DNA from: Pseudahrensia aquimaris
GTDB lineage: Bacteria > Pseudomonadota > Alphaproteobacteria > Rhizobiales > Rhizobiaceae
DNA: 64,000 nt
Direction: 5' to 3'
Assembly: GCF_042676045.1 (NCBI RefSeq)
Contig: NZ_JBHTJV010000003.1
Location: 744,001-808,000 of the forward strand
The notes under the pieces were generated by a model that was given only the letters and a program-made list of their open reading frames with translations, searched no databases and was not told where the DNA came from. Below, in pieces: positions 1 through 7,439 of this stretch. Both the position numbers and the translations under genes were made by a program. Numbering within the stretch: the stretch's first letter is position 1; each line of letters starts with the position of its first letter.

Positions 1-1706
1 CGTAGCGGTGTTTCATAGTCGCCGCCGTTGAAAGCGTGCGAGCCATAGATCGAAGGATTTTTGACAATGTTGTCGTCAACGAATTGCGAATACGGATAAT
101 AAGTGTTGTTGCCATCCGTCATCACAACCATGATCTTCTTGTTGTCTGCAACATTGTAATCACGACCTTCAGTCAGCGGCTCGCCAGGTGAAAGCGCGCG
201 CCAGCCCCAAGCAATACCTTGCTGAATGTTGGTTGCACCTTCGGCCTCCATTGCCGAGATCGCTGCTTTGGTTTGGCCATGTTGCGTGCTCAGCTGACGC
301 AGAGGCGTGGTCGTGCAGTAGAAGTTCGGACCGCCTTGCAAACCGGCAACGCTTGGGAAACCACTTTGGTTGTCGTTCACGTCATAAACAGTTGGGTTGT
401 TGAAATATTTCCAAGTCCAACGCTGGCGCTTATATTGGTCGCTCTGACGTCCGGTGTGTTCTGGCGCATATTTAGGCGGATTGTTGCCGCTTGATGGACG
501 CCCACGCTCGTCTTCCAGATAATTGTTAGCATACTCGTCTTCAGTTATGACGGGACCGTTGTTGTCGATCGAGTCACCACCCGTGAAAACGCCGTTGGAA
601 TCGTAGTCGCCGTTCCAGCGGTTGGCATAGCCAGCAACCGGGTGATAGGCGCCCCAATATTTGTAACCGTAGTTCGCACGCTGCCAGCGGGGATCGTTCC
701 ACTCGTAGCAATAGCTTTGATATGGCCAGTTGTACCATCGCAGGCAGTAGATTGTCGTCTGCGAAACATCGACACGCACCTGCTCACGGCGACCAGAATA
801 ATCATCCGGCTCGTCCGGCGCAAAAGATGGCACGAACAGAGTATCGGGCTGAGTGTTGCTCGGTGCCTCATCGGTTGTGTGATGCGGATAAGGACGCTGC
901 TCGACACAACCTTGCCAGTTTATGCCCAGGTTGTTGTAGAGTGAGAAGCGGGTAATTTTGTTGCCGCTGCTATCGAAATAGATACCGTTGCTTTTCGTGA
1001 CATCGTCATTGGAATCCCAATCGAAATGCTCGTGGTGGTAGCTGGCGATACCGTCTTTATCCATCCAAGTTGCGTTGGCGTTAGAAGGACCAACGTTGAC
1101 CATGCCCGCGAACGGGATGACTGCAAATTGGACCGGCTTGGGCACAGATTGCTGGCCGACAGTGTCTGCCAATGTATCAACCATGTTGCGCGCAGCGCTT
1201 TTTAGCGTGCCGAGCTTACCATCGTCGCCCATCGAACCCGAATTATCGAGCACCAGCGCGATTTCCACCGTGTCGCCGCCGCATTTAACAGTCGCGGACG
1301 TCGAAAGGTTTGCATAGCCAGGGTCATCCTGGACGCTGAATACTTTGTGAATTTTATCAAAGAACATCGGGTGACGCAGTGTGGCCGTCGCCGTCACGCC
1401 GTTGGATGAGCAATCTCCGTTACCGGTGTTGATCACCACTGATCCCTGCGATCTGGGCAGGTTTGCGATATTCGCTGTGAAGATCTCTTCACCGTGCGAC
1501 CGCGATTTCGCAGTATCGCCTGTGCGGGTCAGGGTTTTGGCAGCACCAAGAGCTGCGGCATCAACCGCCGCCTGAAATGACTGTTTCGCACGATACAGTT
1601 CAGATGCATCCACTGCTACACCCACACCAACCAACATTGGCAAAAGCGCGCCCCCGGTCATCAGTGCCACGTTGGCGCTGGTGTCTTTGAAAAACTTCTT
1701 CAACAT
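1..1706 (-). CDS. TadG-like pilus assembly protein with von Willebrand A domain (3' end cut by window)
   Basis: The reading frame is open from the ATG at 1706 down to the window edge, about 568 codons, with no stop. The N-terminus (MLKKFFKDTSANVALMTGG) followed by a hydrophobic stretch and the segment YRAKQSFQAAVDAAALGAAK is the usual TadE/TadG pseudopilin-like start. A von Willebrand A domain follows: the MIDAS motif DNSGS lies near residue 155, and much later come GATNIQQGIAWGW and VVMTDGNN, which supply the other MIDAS Thr and Asp. The roughly 250 residues between them are rich in Tyr, Trp, Asn and Asp and form a long insertion inside the A domain, as seen in rhizobial TadG proteins. An SD-like GGAG precedes the start. 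Family knowledge suggests a role in Flp/Tad pilus assembly at the inner membrane or periplasm. The rest of the tad cluster is not in the window. Confidence 0.8.
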   Translation of the reverse strand, partial: MLKKFFKDTSANVALMTGGALLPMLVGVGVAVDASELYRAKQSFQAAVDAAALGAAKTLTRTGDTAKSRSHGEEIFTANIANLPRSQGSVVINTGNGDCSSNGVTATATLRHPMFFDKIHKVFSVQDDPGYANLSTSATVKCGGDTVEIALVLDNSGSMGDDGKLGTLKSAARNMVDTLADTVGQQSVPKPVQFAVIPFAGMVNVGPSNANATWMDKDGIASYHHEHFDWDSNDDVTKSNGIYFDSSGNKITRFSLYNNLGINWQGCVEQRPYPHHTTDEAPSNTQPDTLFVPSFAPDEPDDYSGRREQVRVDVSQTTIYCLRWYNWPYQSYCYEWNDPRWQRANYGYKYWGAYHPVAGYANRWNGDYDSNGVFTGGDSIDNNGPVITEDEYANNYLEDERGRPSSGNNPPKYAPEHTGRQSDQYKRQRWTWKYFNNPTVYDVNDNQSGFPSVAGLQGGPNFYCTTTPLRQLSTQHGQTKAAISAMEAEGATNIQQGIAWGWRALSPGEPLTEGRDYNVADNKKIMVVMTDGNNTYYPYSQFVDDNIVKNPSIYGSHAFNGGDYETPL

Positions 1707-1955
1707 ATCCGTACTCCATTTTCCGCCCCCCTGAACTGCATGCGGAGTCCACGCGCAGTAGGGGTGTTGGATCAGAATATGACGGAAGGGAATTTAGGAT
1801 GGCTTGAGAATAACGGTTAAATTTTACCTATTATTTCTTTTCTCACGATGCCGTTTTGGCGTGCCGTATTCGTGCAATCGACTTGGCTAAAGCTATACGC
1901 CGTCTTTCTTAGCGAACGCTGAACGCTTCTTCGCCGGATTTTAGAAGCGCCGCTT

Positions 1956-1984
1956 CTTGACTCGCAACAGCCGAGACACTATCT
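1956..1984 (+). promoter_or_regulatory. groESL promoter, RpoH-like
   Basis: CTTGAC at 1956-1961 and CTATCT at 1979-1984 are about 17 bases apart, directly upstream of the CIRCE element. This fits the alphaproteobacterial heat-shock sigma pattern (CTTGAC followed by CYTATNT), although a housekeeping sigma factor could also read it. The rest of the 387-base gap between the TadG-like gene and groES holds no gene that I can support. Confidence 0.5.
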
Positions 1985-1995
1985 CGCCTCCACCG

Positions 1996-2022
1996 TTAGC
2001 ACTCTCCTTTCGTGAGTGCTAA
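1996..2022. promoter_or_regulatory. CIRCE operator (HrcA-binding site)
   Basis: A perfect inverted repeat, TTAGCACTC (1996-2004), nine-base spacer, GAGTGCTAA (2014-2022), matches the CIRCE consensus exactly. It sits just downstream of the proposed promoter and 71 bases before groES, where bound HrcA would block transcription. Confidence 0.95.
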
Positions 2023-2093
2023 GCGGGTTCCATAAAACCGTTTCTTTGTCGCAGCATTTCGGTGCGGCAAGCCGAGTATAGGATCTAAGAAAC

Positions 2094-2390
2094 ATGGCAA
2101 AATTGAAATTCCGCCCCCTTCACGATCGCGTTGTAGTGCGCCGCGTTGAAGCGGACACAAAAACAGCTGGTGGCATCATCATTCCCGATTCCGCACAGGA
2201 AAAGCCTGCTGAAGGCGAAATCGTCTCCGTTGGCTCCGGTGCCCGCGATGAGGCTGGCAAGCTGGTCCCACTGGACGTTAAAGCTGGTGACCGCGTTCTG
2301 TTTGGCAAGTGGTCGGGCACAGAAGTGAAGATTGGCGGCGAAGACCTGCTGATTATGAAAGAGTCCGACATCATGGGCGTCATTGGCTAA
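2094..2390 (+). CDS. groES: Co-chaperonin GroES
   Basis: A 98-residue protein of normal family length. GroES forms the seven-subunit lid of the GroEL folding chamber in the cytoplasm. The N-terminus (KFRPLHDRVVVRRVE), the mobile loop around KTAGGIIIPDSAQEKP, and the C-terminal GEDLLIMKESDIMGVI are typical. It is the first gene of a two-gene operon, 81 bases before groEL, controlled by the CIRCE element upstream. Confidence 0.98.
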   Translation: MAKLKFRPLHDRVVVRRVEADTKTAGGIIIPDSAQEKPAEGEIVSVGSGARDEAGKLVPLDVKAGDRVLFGKWSGTEVKIGGEDLLIMKESDIMGVIG

Positions 2391-2471
2391 GCCAGCACAC
2401 GTTTTCGTCGATTTAATATTTCGCGCTTTGTTTCATCCAAATGAAACAGCGCATTTCAGGAGTTAGTCAAA

Positions 2472-4118
2472 ATGGCTGCTAAAGAAGTAAAATTTGGTTC
2501 GGACGCCCGTTCGTCCATGCTGCGCGGCGTCGATATCCTCGCCAACGCAGTAAAAGTAACGCTTGGCCCAAAAGGCCGTAACGTCGTTCTCGACAAATCC
2601 TTTGGTGCACCGCGCATCACTAAAGACGGTGTTTCCGTTGCCAAAGAAATCGAGCTTGAAGACAAGTTTGAAAACATGGGCGCACAGATGGTGCGTGAAG
2701 TTGCTTCCAAGACCAACGATCTGGCCGGTGACGGCACGACGACTGCTACGGTTCTGGCTCAAGCAATCGTTCGCGAAGGCGCGAAAGCCGTTGCTGCTGG
2801 CATGAACCCGATGGATCTGAAGCGCGGCATCGACGCTGCTGTTGAAGAAGTTGTCGCAACGCTGAAAAAATCTGCCAAGAAAATCAAGACGACTGACGAA
2901 GTTGCCCAGGTTGGTACGATTTCCGCAAACGGTGAAGCCGAAATCGGCAACCGCATTGCAGAAGCCATGCAGCGCGTCGGCAACGAAGGCGTCATCACGG
3001 TTGAAGAAGCCAAGTCGCTGGAATCGTCGCTGGAAGTCGTTGAAGGCATGCAGTTCGACCGCGGTTACCTGTCACCCTACTTCGTGACAAATCCGGAAAA
3101 AATGATGTGCGAGTTGGAAGACCCATACATCCTGCTGCACGAGAAAAAGCTGTCGTCCCTGCAAGACATGCTGCCAATTCTCGAAGCTGTTGTGAAATCC
3201 GGCCGTCCGCTGCTTATTATTGCCGAAGACATCGAAGGCGAAGCGCTTGCGACCCTCGTGGTCAACAAACTGCGCGGTGGCTTGAAAGTTTCAGCTGTCA
3301 AAGCACCGGGCTTCGGCGATCGCCGCAAAGCGATGCTTGAAGACATTGCTGTGTTGACCGGCGGTCAAGTGATCTCCGAAGAGCTTGGCATCAAGCTCGA
3401 CTCAGTCACGCTCGACATGCTCGGCACTGCCAAGAAAGTCTCAATCTCCAAGGAAGAAACGACTGTTGTCGATGGCGCCGGTAAGAAAAAAGACGTTCAG
3501 GGCCGCGTTGCTCAAATCAAGCAGCAGATTGAAGAGACAACTTCCGATTACGACCGTGAGAAGCTTCAAGAGCGTCTGGCGAAACTCGCTGGCGGCGTTG
3601 CTGTCATCTCCATTGGTGGTGCAACGGAAGTCGAAGTGAAAGAAAAGAAAGACCGCGTCGACGATGCGCTGAACGCTACGCGTGCAGCCGTTGAAGAAGG
3701 CATCGTTCCCGGAGGTGGCATCGCGCTGCTTCGTGCTTCAAACAACATGAAGACAACCGGTGAAAATGCAGATCAGGCTGCCGGTGTTGCTATCGTCAAA
3801 CGCGCCCTTCAGTCGCCAATCCGCCAAATCGCGGAAAATGCTGGTGACGAAGGCTCCGTGGTTGTCGGCAAAGTGCTGGAAAGCAAAAAAGACACCTTCG
3901 GCTACAATGCCGCAACCGGTGAATTTGGCGACATGATTGCGATGGGTATCATTGACCCGGTGAAAGTGGTTCGCCACGCACTGCAAGACGCAGCCTCCAT
4001 CGCATCGCTGCTGATCACGACCGAAGCCATGGTTGCCGAAGCTCCGCAGGAAGCTGCCCCAGCGGGCGGCGGCATGCCAGACATGGGTGGCATGGGCGGT
4101 ATGGGCGGCATGATGTAA
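2472..4118 (+). CDS. groEL: Chaperonin GroEL
   Basis: A 548-residue ATP-dependent chaperonin of normal length. The N-terminus AAKEVKFGSDARSSMLRGVD, the ATP-site segment DLAGDGTTTATVLAQ, the apical-domain segments and the C-terminal Gly-Gly-Met repeat tail are all present. It folds client proteins together with GroES. An AGGAG sequence lies about 11 bases before the ATG. A strong hairpin terminator follows at 4149-4179, closing the groESL operon. Rhizobia often carry several groEL copies; this one has the full operon structure with CIRCE. Confidence 0.98.
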   Translation: MAAKEVKFGSDARSSMLRGVDILANAVKVTLGPKGRNVVLDKSFGAPRITKDGVSVAKEIELEDKFENMGAQMVREVASKTNDLAGDGTTTATVLAQAIVREGAKAVAAGMNPMDLKRGIDAAVEEVVATLKKSAKKIKTTDEVAQVGTISANGEAEIGNRIAEAMQRVGNEGVITVEEAKSLESSLEVVEGMQFDRGYLSPYFVTNPEKMMCELEDPYILLHEKKLSSLQDMLPILEAVVKSGRPLLIIAEDIEGEALATLVVNKLRGGLKVSAVKAPGFGDRRKAMLEDIAVLTGGQVISEELGIKLDSVTLDMLGTAKKVSISKEETTVVDGAGKKKDVQGRVAQIKQQIEETTSDYDREKLQERLAKLAGGVAVISIGGATEVEVKEKKDRVDDALNATRAAVEEGIVPGGGIALLRASNNMKTTGENADQAAGVAIVKRALQSPIRQIAENAGDEGSVVVGKVLESKKDTFGYNAATGEFGDMIAMGIIDPVKVVRHALQDAASIASLLITTEAMVAEAPQEAAPAGGGMPDMGGMGGMGGMM

Positions 4119-4148
4119 GCACGCCGTTCAGTTCGCTGAATGAATTGA

Positions 4149-4179
4149 AGGCCGGTGGGGGAACTCACCGGCCTTTTTC
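4149..4179 (+). terminator. Rho-independent terminator of groESL
   Basis: GGCCGGTG (4150-4157) pairs with CACCGGCC (4166-4173) around an eight-base loop, followed by five T residues. It begins 31 bases after the groEL stop. Confidence 0.9.
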
Positions 4180-4276
4180 TTTGATCAAACCGGTCAAGGA
4201 TTGGAACGAAAGCAGGACTGTCTCGTTGTCTCTGTGAATGTCGAAAACGATGTTCTCTGAAACAAGGAGAAATAAG

Positions 4277-4444
4277 ATGGCTAATACAGATCAAGCAAAA
4301 GGCGCCTTCGACAAGGCCATTGGCAAGGTCAAGGAAGTTGCCGGCGAATTGACCGATAACAAAAAGCTCGAAACCGAGGGCAAGGCCCAACAGGTGAAGG
4401 GCGAAGCCAAAGAGACAAAAGGCGATATTAAAGACGCCGTCTAA
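4277..4444 (+). CDS. CsbD-family stress protein
   Basis: A 55-residue, Lys/Glu/Ala-rich hydrophilic protein with the CsbD pattern: NTDQAKGAFDKAIGKVKEVAGELTDN, then repeated KGEAKETKGD-type segments. I chose the ATG at 4277 because AAGGAGA ends six bases before it; an in-frame ATG at 4238 lacks such a site. CsbD proteins are small general-stress proteins of unknown molecular action. It stands alone between two terminators, so it should be transcribed by itself. Confidence 0.88.
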   Translation: MANTDQAKGAFDKAIGKVKEVAGELTDNKKLETEGKAQQVKGEAKETKGDIKDAV

Positions 4445-4481
4445 GGGCTGGACCCACACCTGCAAACTGATTTTCGACCAC

Positions 4482-4511
4482 AAGGCCGGAGCAAGCGCTC
4501 CGGCCTTTTTG
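4482..4511 (+). terminator. Rho-independent terminator of the CsbD gene
   Basis: GGCCGGAGC (4484-4492) pairs with GCTCCGGCC (4497-4505) around a four-base loop, followed by five T residues. Confidence 0.9.
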
Positions 4512-4546
4512 GTTGTTTGGTAGGCAAATTCGCATAAAGTCTGACG

Positions 4547-4966
4547 ATGATTGGATGCACGTTTTGTGAAATCGCCTCGGGCACCGCAAAAGCTTGGAGG
4601 GTTTATGAAGATGAGAAGGTCGTCGCCTTTTTCAACAAAGGCTCTGTTGCCGAATTTCACACGCTTGTAATTCCAAAACGCCATTCGACAGATATTTTCG
4701 ATACTGATATCAATGACTTTCAGGCAGTTAGCGAGGTAATTCATCGTATTTGTCGGCACTATAAGTCGAACCTTGGTATCAGTTCGGTACAGATTATATG
4801 CAGCAATGGTGCAGAAGCTAAGCAAGATATGTTCCACATGCACTTTCACATTGTTCCACGCCGCAAAGACGATGGCCAAGATGTTTGTTGGACACCCGAC
4901 AGAACCGTTAATCAGCGTTTTGACGAGTTGCTAGAAAGGGCGCGTTTGCCCTACGCGGGTGAATAG
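4547..4966 (+). CDS. HIT-family nucleotide-binding hydrolase
   Basis: A 139-residue protein with the histidine triad motif HMHFHIVPR near residue 97, preceded by the family segments CTFCEIASG at the N-terminus, HTLVIPKRH and an aspartate-rich loop. HIT proteins hydrolyse or transfer nucleotides on substrates such as AMP-lysine or dinucleoside polyphosphates; the substrate here is unknown. Codon use (TTT, AAA, ATA, GTA) is visibly more AT-rich than in groEL or hisZ nearby, which may point to later acquisition. No strong Shine-Dalgarno sequence precedes the ATG. Confidence 0.85.
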   Translation: MIGCTFCEIASGTAKAWRVYEDEKVVAFFNKGSVAEFHTLVIPKRHSTDIFDTDINDFQAVSEVIHRICRHYKSNLGISSVQIICSNGAEAKQDMFHMHFHIVPRRKDDGQDVCWTPDRTVNQRFDELLERARLPYAGE

Positions 4967-5015
4967 CGACATTTTGCGTAGTTCGTCCTTGCATGCGATT
5001 GGATAGCGTTATTTC

Positions 5016-5489
5016 ATGAGTATGAAAGCCGAAAACGTCCTCAACTTCCCCCGCCCTGCCATATGCGAGCCCTGCGCGCATCGGTTGACGGTGGAGTTTA
5101 ACGGCGTTGTGATTGCCGACACTACGGGCGGCTACCGCGCGTTGGAGACGTATCATCCGCCGACCTATTACCTGCCGATGGAAGACATCAAAGCCGAGCA
5201 TCTCGTCAAAAATTCCCGCCGTTCGCTGTGCGAATGGAAGGGGCAGGCTTCGTATTTCGATATCGTGGTGGGCGACAAAAGGGCCGATGGCGCAGCGTGG
5301 ACCTATGCGAAGCCCACGCCACCATTCGCACCGATTGAAGGTAAGGTCGCATTCTACGCCGAACCGATGGAGCGCTGCACTGTGGGCGGCGTGGATGTGA
5401 TCCCACAGCCGGGGAATTTCTACGGCGGTTGGCTGACGCCGAACATTGAAGGACCAGTTAAAGGCGCTCCGGGCACAACCCATTGGTGA
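5016..5489 (+). CDS. DUF427 domain protein
   Basis: A 157-residue protein with the DUF427 signature: HRLTVEFNGVVIADT, then YHPPTYYLPMEDI, CEWKGQASYFDIVVGDK and WTYAKP, ending with a tail containing GNFYGGWLTPNIEGP, which is common in rhizobial members. DUF427 forms a small beta-barrel of unknown enzymatic role. It stands alone; the inverted palindromic repeats begin 14 bases after its stop. Confidence 0.85.
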   Translation: MSMKAENVLNFPRPAICEPCAHRLTVEFNGVVIADTTGGYRALETYHPPTYYLPMEDIKAEHLVKNSRRSLCEWKGQASYFDIVVGDKRADGAAWTYAKPTPPFAPIEGKVAFYAEPMERCTVGGVDVIPQPGNFYGGWLTPNIEGPVKGAPGTTHW

Positions 5490-5502
5490 ACTCCCCTGTG
5501 TA

Positions 5503-5544
5503 GCCGTCATTCCGGAATTTGCGTAGCAAATATCCGGAATCCAG
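5503..5544 (+). repeat. Palindromic interspersed repeat, copy 1
   Basis: Begins GCCGTCATTCCGG and folds back on itself through TTTGC-GTA-GCAAA to end GGAATCCAG. The GTCATTCCGG...CCGGAATCCA layout matches short palindromic repeats scattered between genes in many alphaproteobacteria. A diverged copy in inverted orientation lies 51 bases downstream. Confidence 0.7.
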
Positions 5545-5595
5545 ATTCGAACCTGAAATCAGACATTGAGAACCGACTATAGAGCCGCACAGCGC

Positions 5596-5634
5596 TGGGT
5601 ACCGGGTTCCGCTTTGCGGCCCCGGAATGACGGC
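5596..5634 (-). repeat. Palindromic interspersed repeat, copy 2 (inverted)
   Basis: Read on the minus strand it starts GCCGTCATTCCGG (5634-5622, an exact 13-base match to the start of copy 1), continues GGCCGCAAAGCGGAACCCGG and ends at TACCCA. It lies in the gap after the hisG stop. The two copies form a 132-base stretch bounded by 13-base inverted repeats. Confidence 0.7.
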
Positions 5635-5649
5635 ATGAGAGTAGCGCGA

Positions 5650-6345
5650 TCAAACAGACTGCAATGCAGCGATGATTTCGTCAGCGGCATTCCGGCTCAC
5701 CTTGCCCCAAACAGCCCTTTTGCTTTCGACCAAATTCGCCTCACTCTTCAAAATCACGCCATCGCTTAAAATCTTCAAATGGTTCGCGCGGATCGTGCTG
5801 CCGGTGGACGTAATATCGACGATTACGTCCGCGCTGCCAGCGGCTGGAGCGCCTTCGGTTGCGCCGAGGCTTTCTACAATACGATAAACGCCGATGCCGT
5901 GAGTGCGGAAATGGTGTTGGGTGAGTTGCCAATATTTCGTGGCGATGCGCAGCCGACGCCCGATGCGCGAGCGGTATTGAGCGGCAACGTCGTCCAGATC
6001 GGCCATCGTGTCCACGTCGATCCAAGCCTCCGGCACCGCGACCACAACATCCGCATGGCCGAAACCCAGCTTCACGGGGAAGCCGAACGCATCGTCCGCA
6101 TTGGCGAGCGTTTCGCGAGCCAAGTCTTCCCCAGTAACACCCATGTGGATGGAACCATTGGCGAGTTCACGAGCGATCTCCGAAGCTGACAGGAACGACA
6201 CGTCGATATTGGAACGCCCCTTCATGCTGGCTTGATACGATCGTGCATCAGTCGATGGCTCGATAACGAGACCAGCGCCGGCAAAACGCACCAGCGTTGC
6301 TTCCTTCAGGCGGCCCTTGGAGGGTATGGCGATGTGCAAATTCAT
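5650..6345 (-). CDS. hisG: ATP phosphoribosyltransferase, short form
   Basis: A 231-residue catalytic subunit that joins ATP and PRPP in the first step of histidine synthesis. The start MNLHIAIPSKGRLKEAT is typical; AGGAG lies eight bases upstream, and the ATG overlaps the hisZ stop as ATGA. The PRPP-binding segment DVIVDITSTGSTIRANHL lies near residue 170. The length shows the short form, which lacks the C-terminal regulatory domain and needs HisZ, encoded immediately upstream. It ends the hisS-hisZ-hisG operon. Confidence 0.96.
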   Translation of the reverse strand: MNLHIAIPSKGRLKEATLVRFAGAGLVIEPSTDARSYQASMKGRSNIDVSFLSASEIARELANGSIHMGVTGEDLARETLANADDAFGFPVKLGFGHADVVVAVPEAWIDVDTMADLDDVAAQYRSRIGRRLRIATKYWQLTQHHFRTHGIGVYRIVESLGATEGAPAAGSADVIVDITSTGSTIRANHLKILSDGVILKSEANLVESKRAVWGKVSRNAADEIIAALQSV

Positions 6346-7427
6346 GCGCCTTCTCCTATGGCTTTTTCCAACCTGTCGAGCGTGATCGAAAAACCTACGG
6401 CAGGCACGGGTCCGGCAGCGCCCAACAGCGAGCACAGGCGATCATAACGCCCGCCGCCAGCGACGCTTTCGCCGCTCGCATTTACCTCAAACAAAATGCC
6501 CGTGTAATATTCCAGCTTGCGGCCAAACGAGGCGCGGTAGGTGTGGGCAGCGAGATCAAGCCCCTGCCCTTCCAGCCCTTCGAGCCGAGCTTTGAAATCA
6601 TCCAGCGCTTTGCCAAAATTCAATTCGTGCTGTGCCGCGAATTCTGCCAGCGCATCAGTTGCGCCGTTGAGGGGCGCCTCAAGACGCAGGAAGGCACGCA
6701 GCTTTTCCGCGCGTTCTGAAGCCAGTTGAAAATGCGCAGCGCGGGCTTTTTCGATCATCCGCGCCACGATATCGCCTGGACTGCGGCCAGAGCGGGGCGA
6801 TAGCCCTCCCGCTTCCATCCGGCTCATAACCGCGGCTTCGAGGCCCGTCACATCCTCTGATGCCGCCATTCTAGCGATGGCCGGGTCTGCGTGGTCTTGC
6901 GCCGTTCGCGCCGCGCCTGCCACTTCGTCGATCACCCGCTCCAAGGCGTCAGCGGCGCCGAAATTACGCTCCAGTCTGGAAACTAAAGCAGCAGGCATGT
7001 CGAGAGCGTGGACGAGTTCGGCAAACAAGGTTTGATCGCCGAGCGTCAGGTTGGGCGCTTGCATGCCAGCGGCATTGAGCGCGTTCATCATGTCCATAAT
7101 GCTGGCGACATCGGCGGTGATTTTGTCAGTATTGCCGAGGTCTTCCAGCCCCACCTGCTTGAATTCCACTCCACTCTCGCGCCCTTGGCGAAAGACCGTG
7201 CCACCATAGGCGTAGCGGCCGGGCTGGGACGCGTAATGAAGACAGATAGGAATCGTGAACTCCGGCCGCAGGCATTGCAGTGCACCATCGGCGCTTTCGG
7301 TGATGAACATGCGGCGGCGCAGGTCCTCACCCGCCGTCTCCAGAAATGGATCGGCCGATTGCAGGATCGGCAGGTCGGCCACGTGGTCAGCTTTGGCCGC
7401 GAGGTGAGTGAGCAGATTATCAAGCAC
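6342..7427 (-). CDS. hisZ: ATP phosphoribosyltransferase regulatory subunit HisZ
   Basis: A 361-residue HisRS-like protein lacking aminoacylation activity. Class II synthetase remnants are visible: LRPEFTIPICLHYASQ, FRQGRESGVEFKQVGLEDLG (motif 2 region) and SFGRKLEYYTGILFEV, followed by SVAGGGRYDRLCSLLG. It binds HisG and makes the short form active and histidine-sensitive. The start is a GTG at 7427, 12 bases after the hisS stop, so it is probably translated from the same mRNA. Its stop overlaps the hisG start. Confidence 0.95.
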   Translation of the reverse strand: MLDNLLTHLAAKADHVADLPILQSADPFLETAGEDLRRRMFITESADGALQCLRPEFTIPICLHYASQPGRYAYGGTVFRQGRESGVEFKQVGLEDLGNTDKITADVASIMDMMNALNAAGMQAPNLTLGDQTLFAELVHALDMPAALVSRLERNFGAADALERVIDEVAGAARTAQDHADPAIARMAASEDVTGLEAAVMSRMEAGGLSPRSGRSPGDIVARMIEKARAAHFQLASERAEKLRAFLRLEAPLNGATDALAEFAAQHELNFGKALDDFKARLEGLEGQGLDLAAHTYRASFGRKLEYYTGILFEVNASGESVAGGGRYDRLCSLLGAAGPVPAVGFSITLDRLEKAIGEGA

Positions 7428-7439
7428 GAAACTGTCTCA

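Noticed and set aside
3902..4879. Leftward 325-codon frame across groEL end, the CsbD gene and part of the HIT gene
   Set aside because: It is antisense to three well-supported genes and to two strong terminators, and the protein has no family features.
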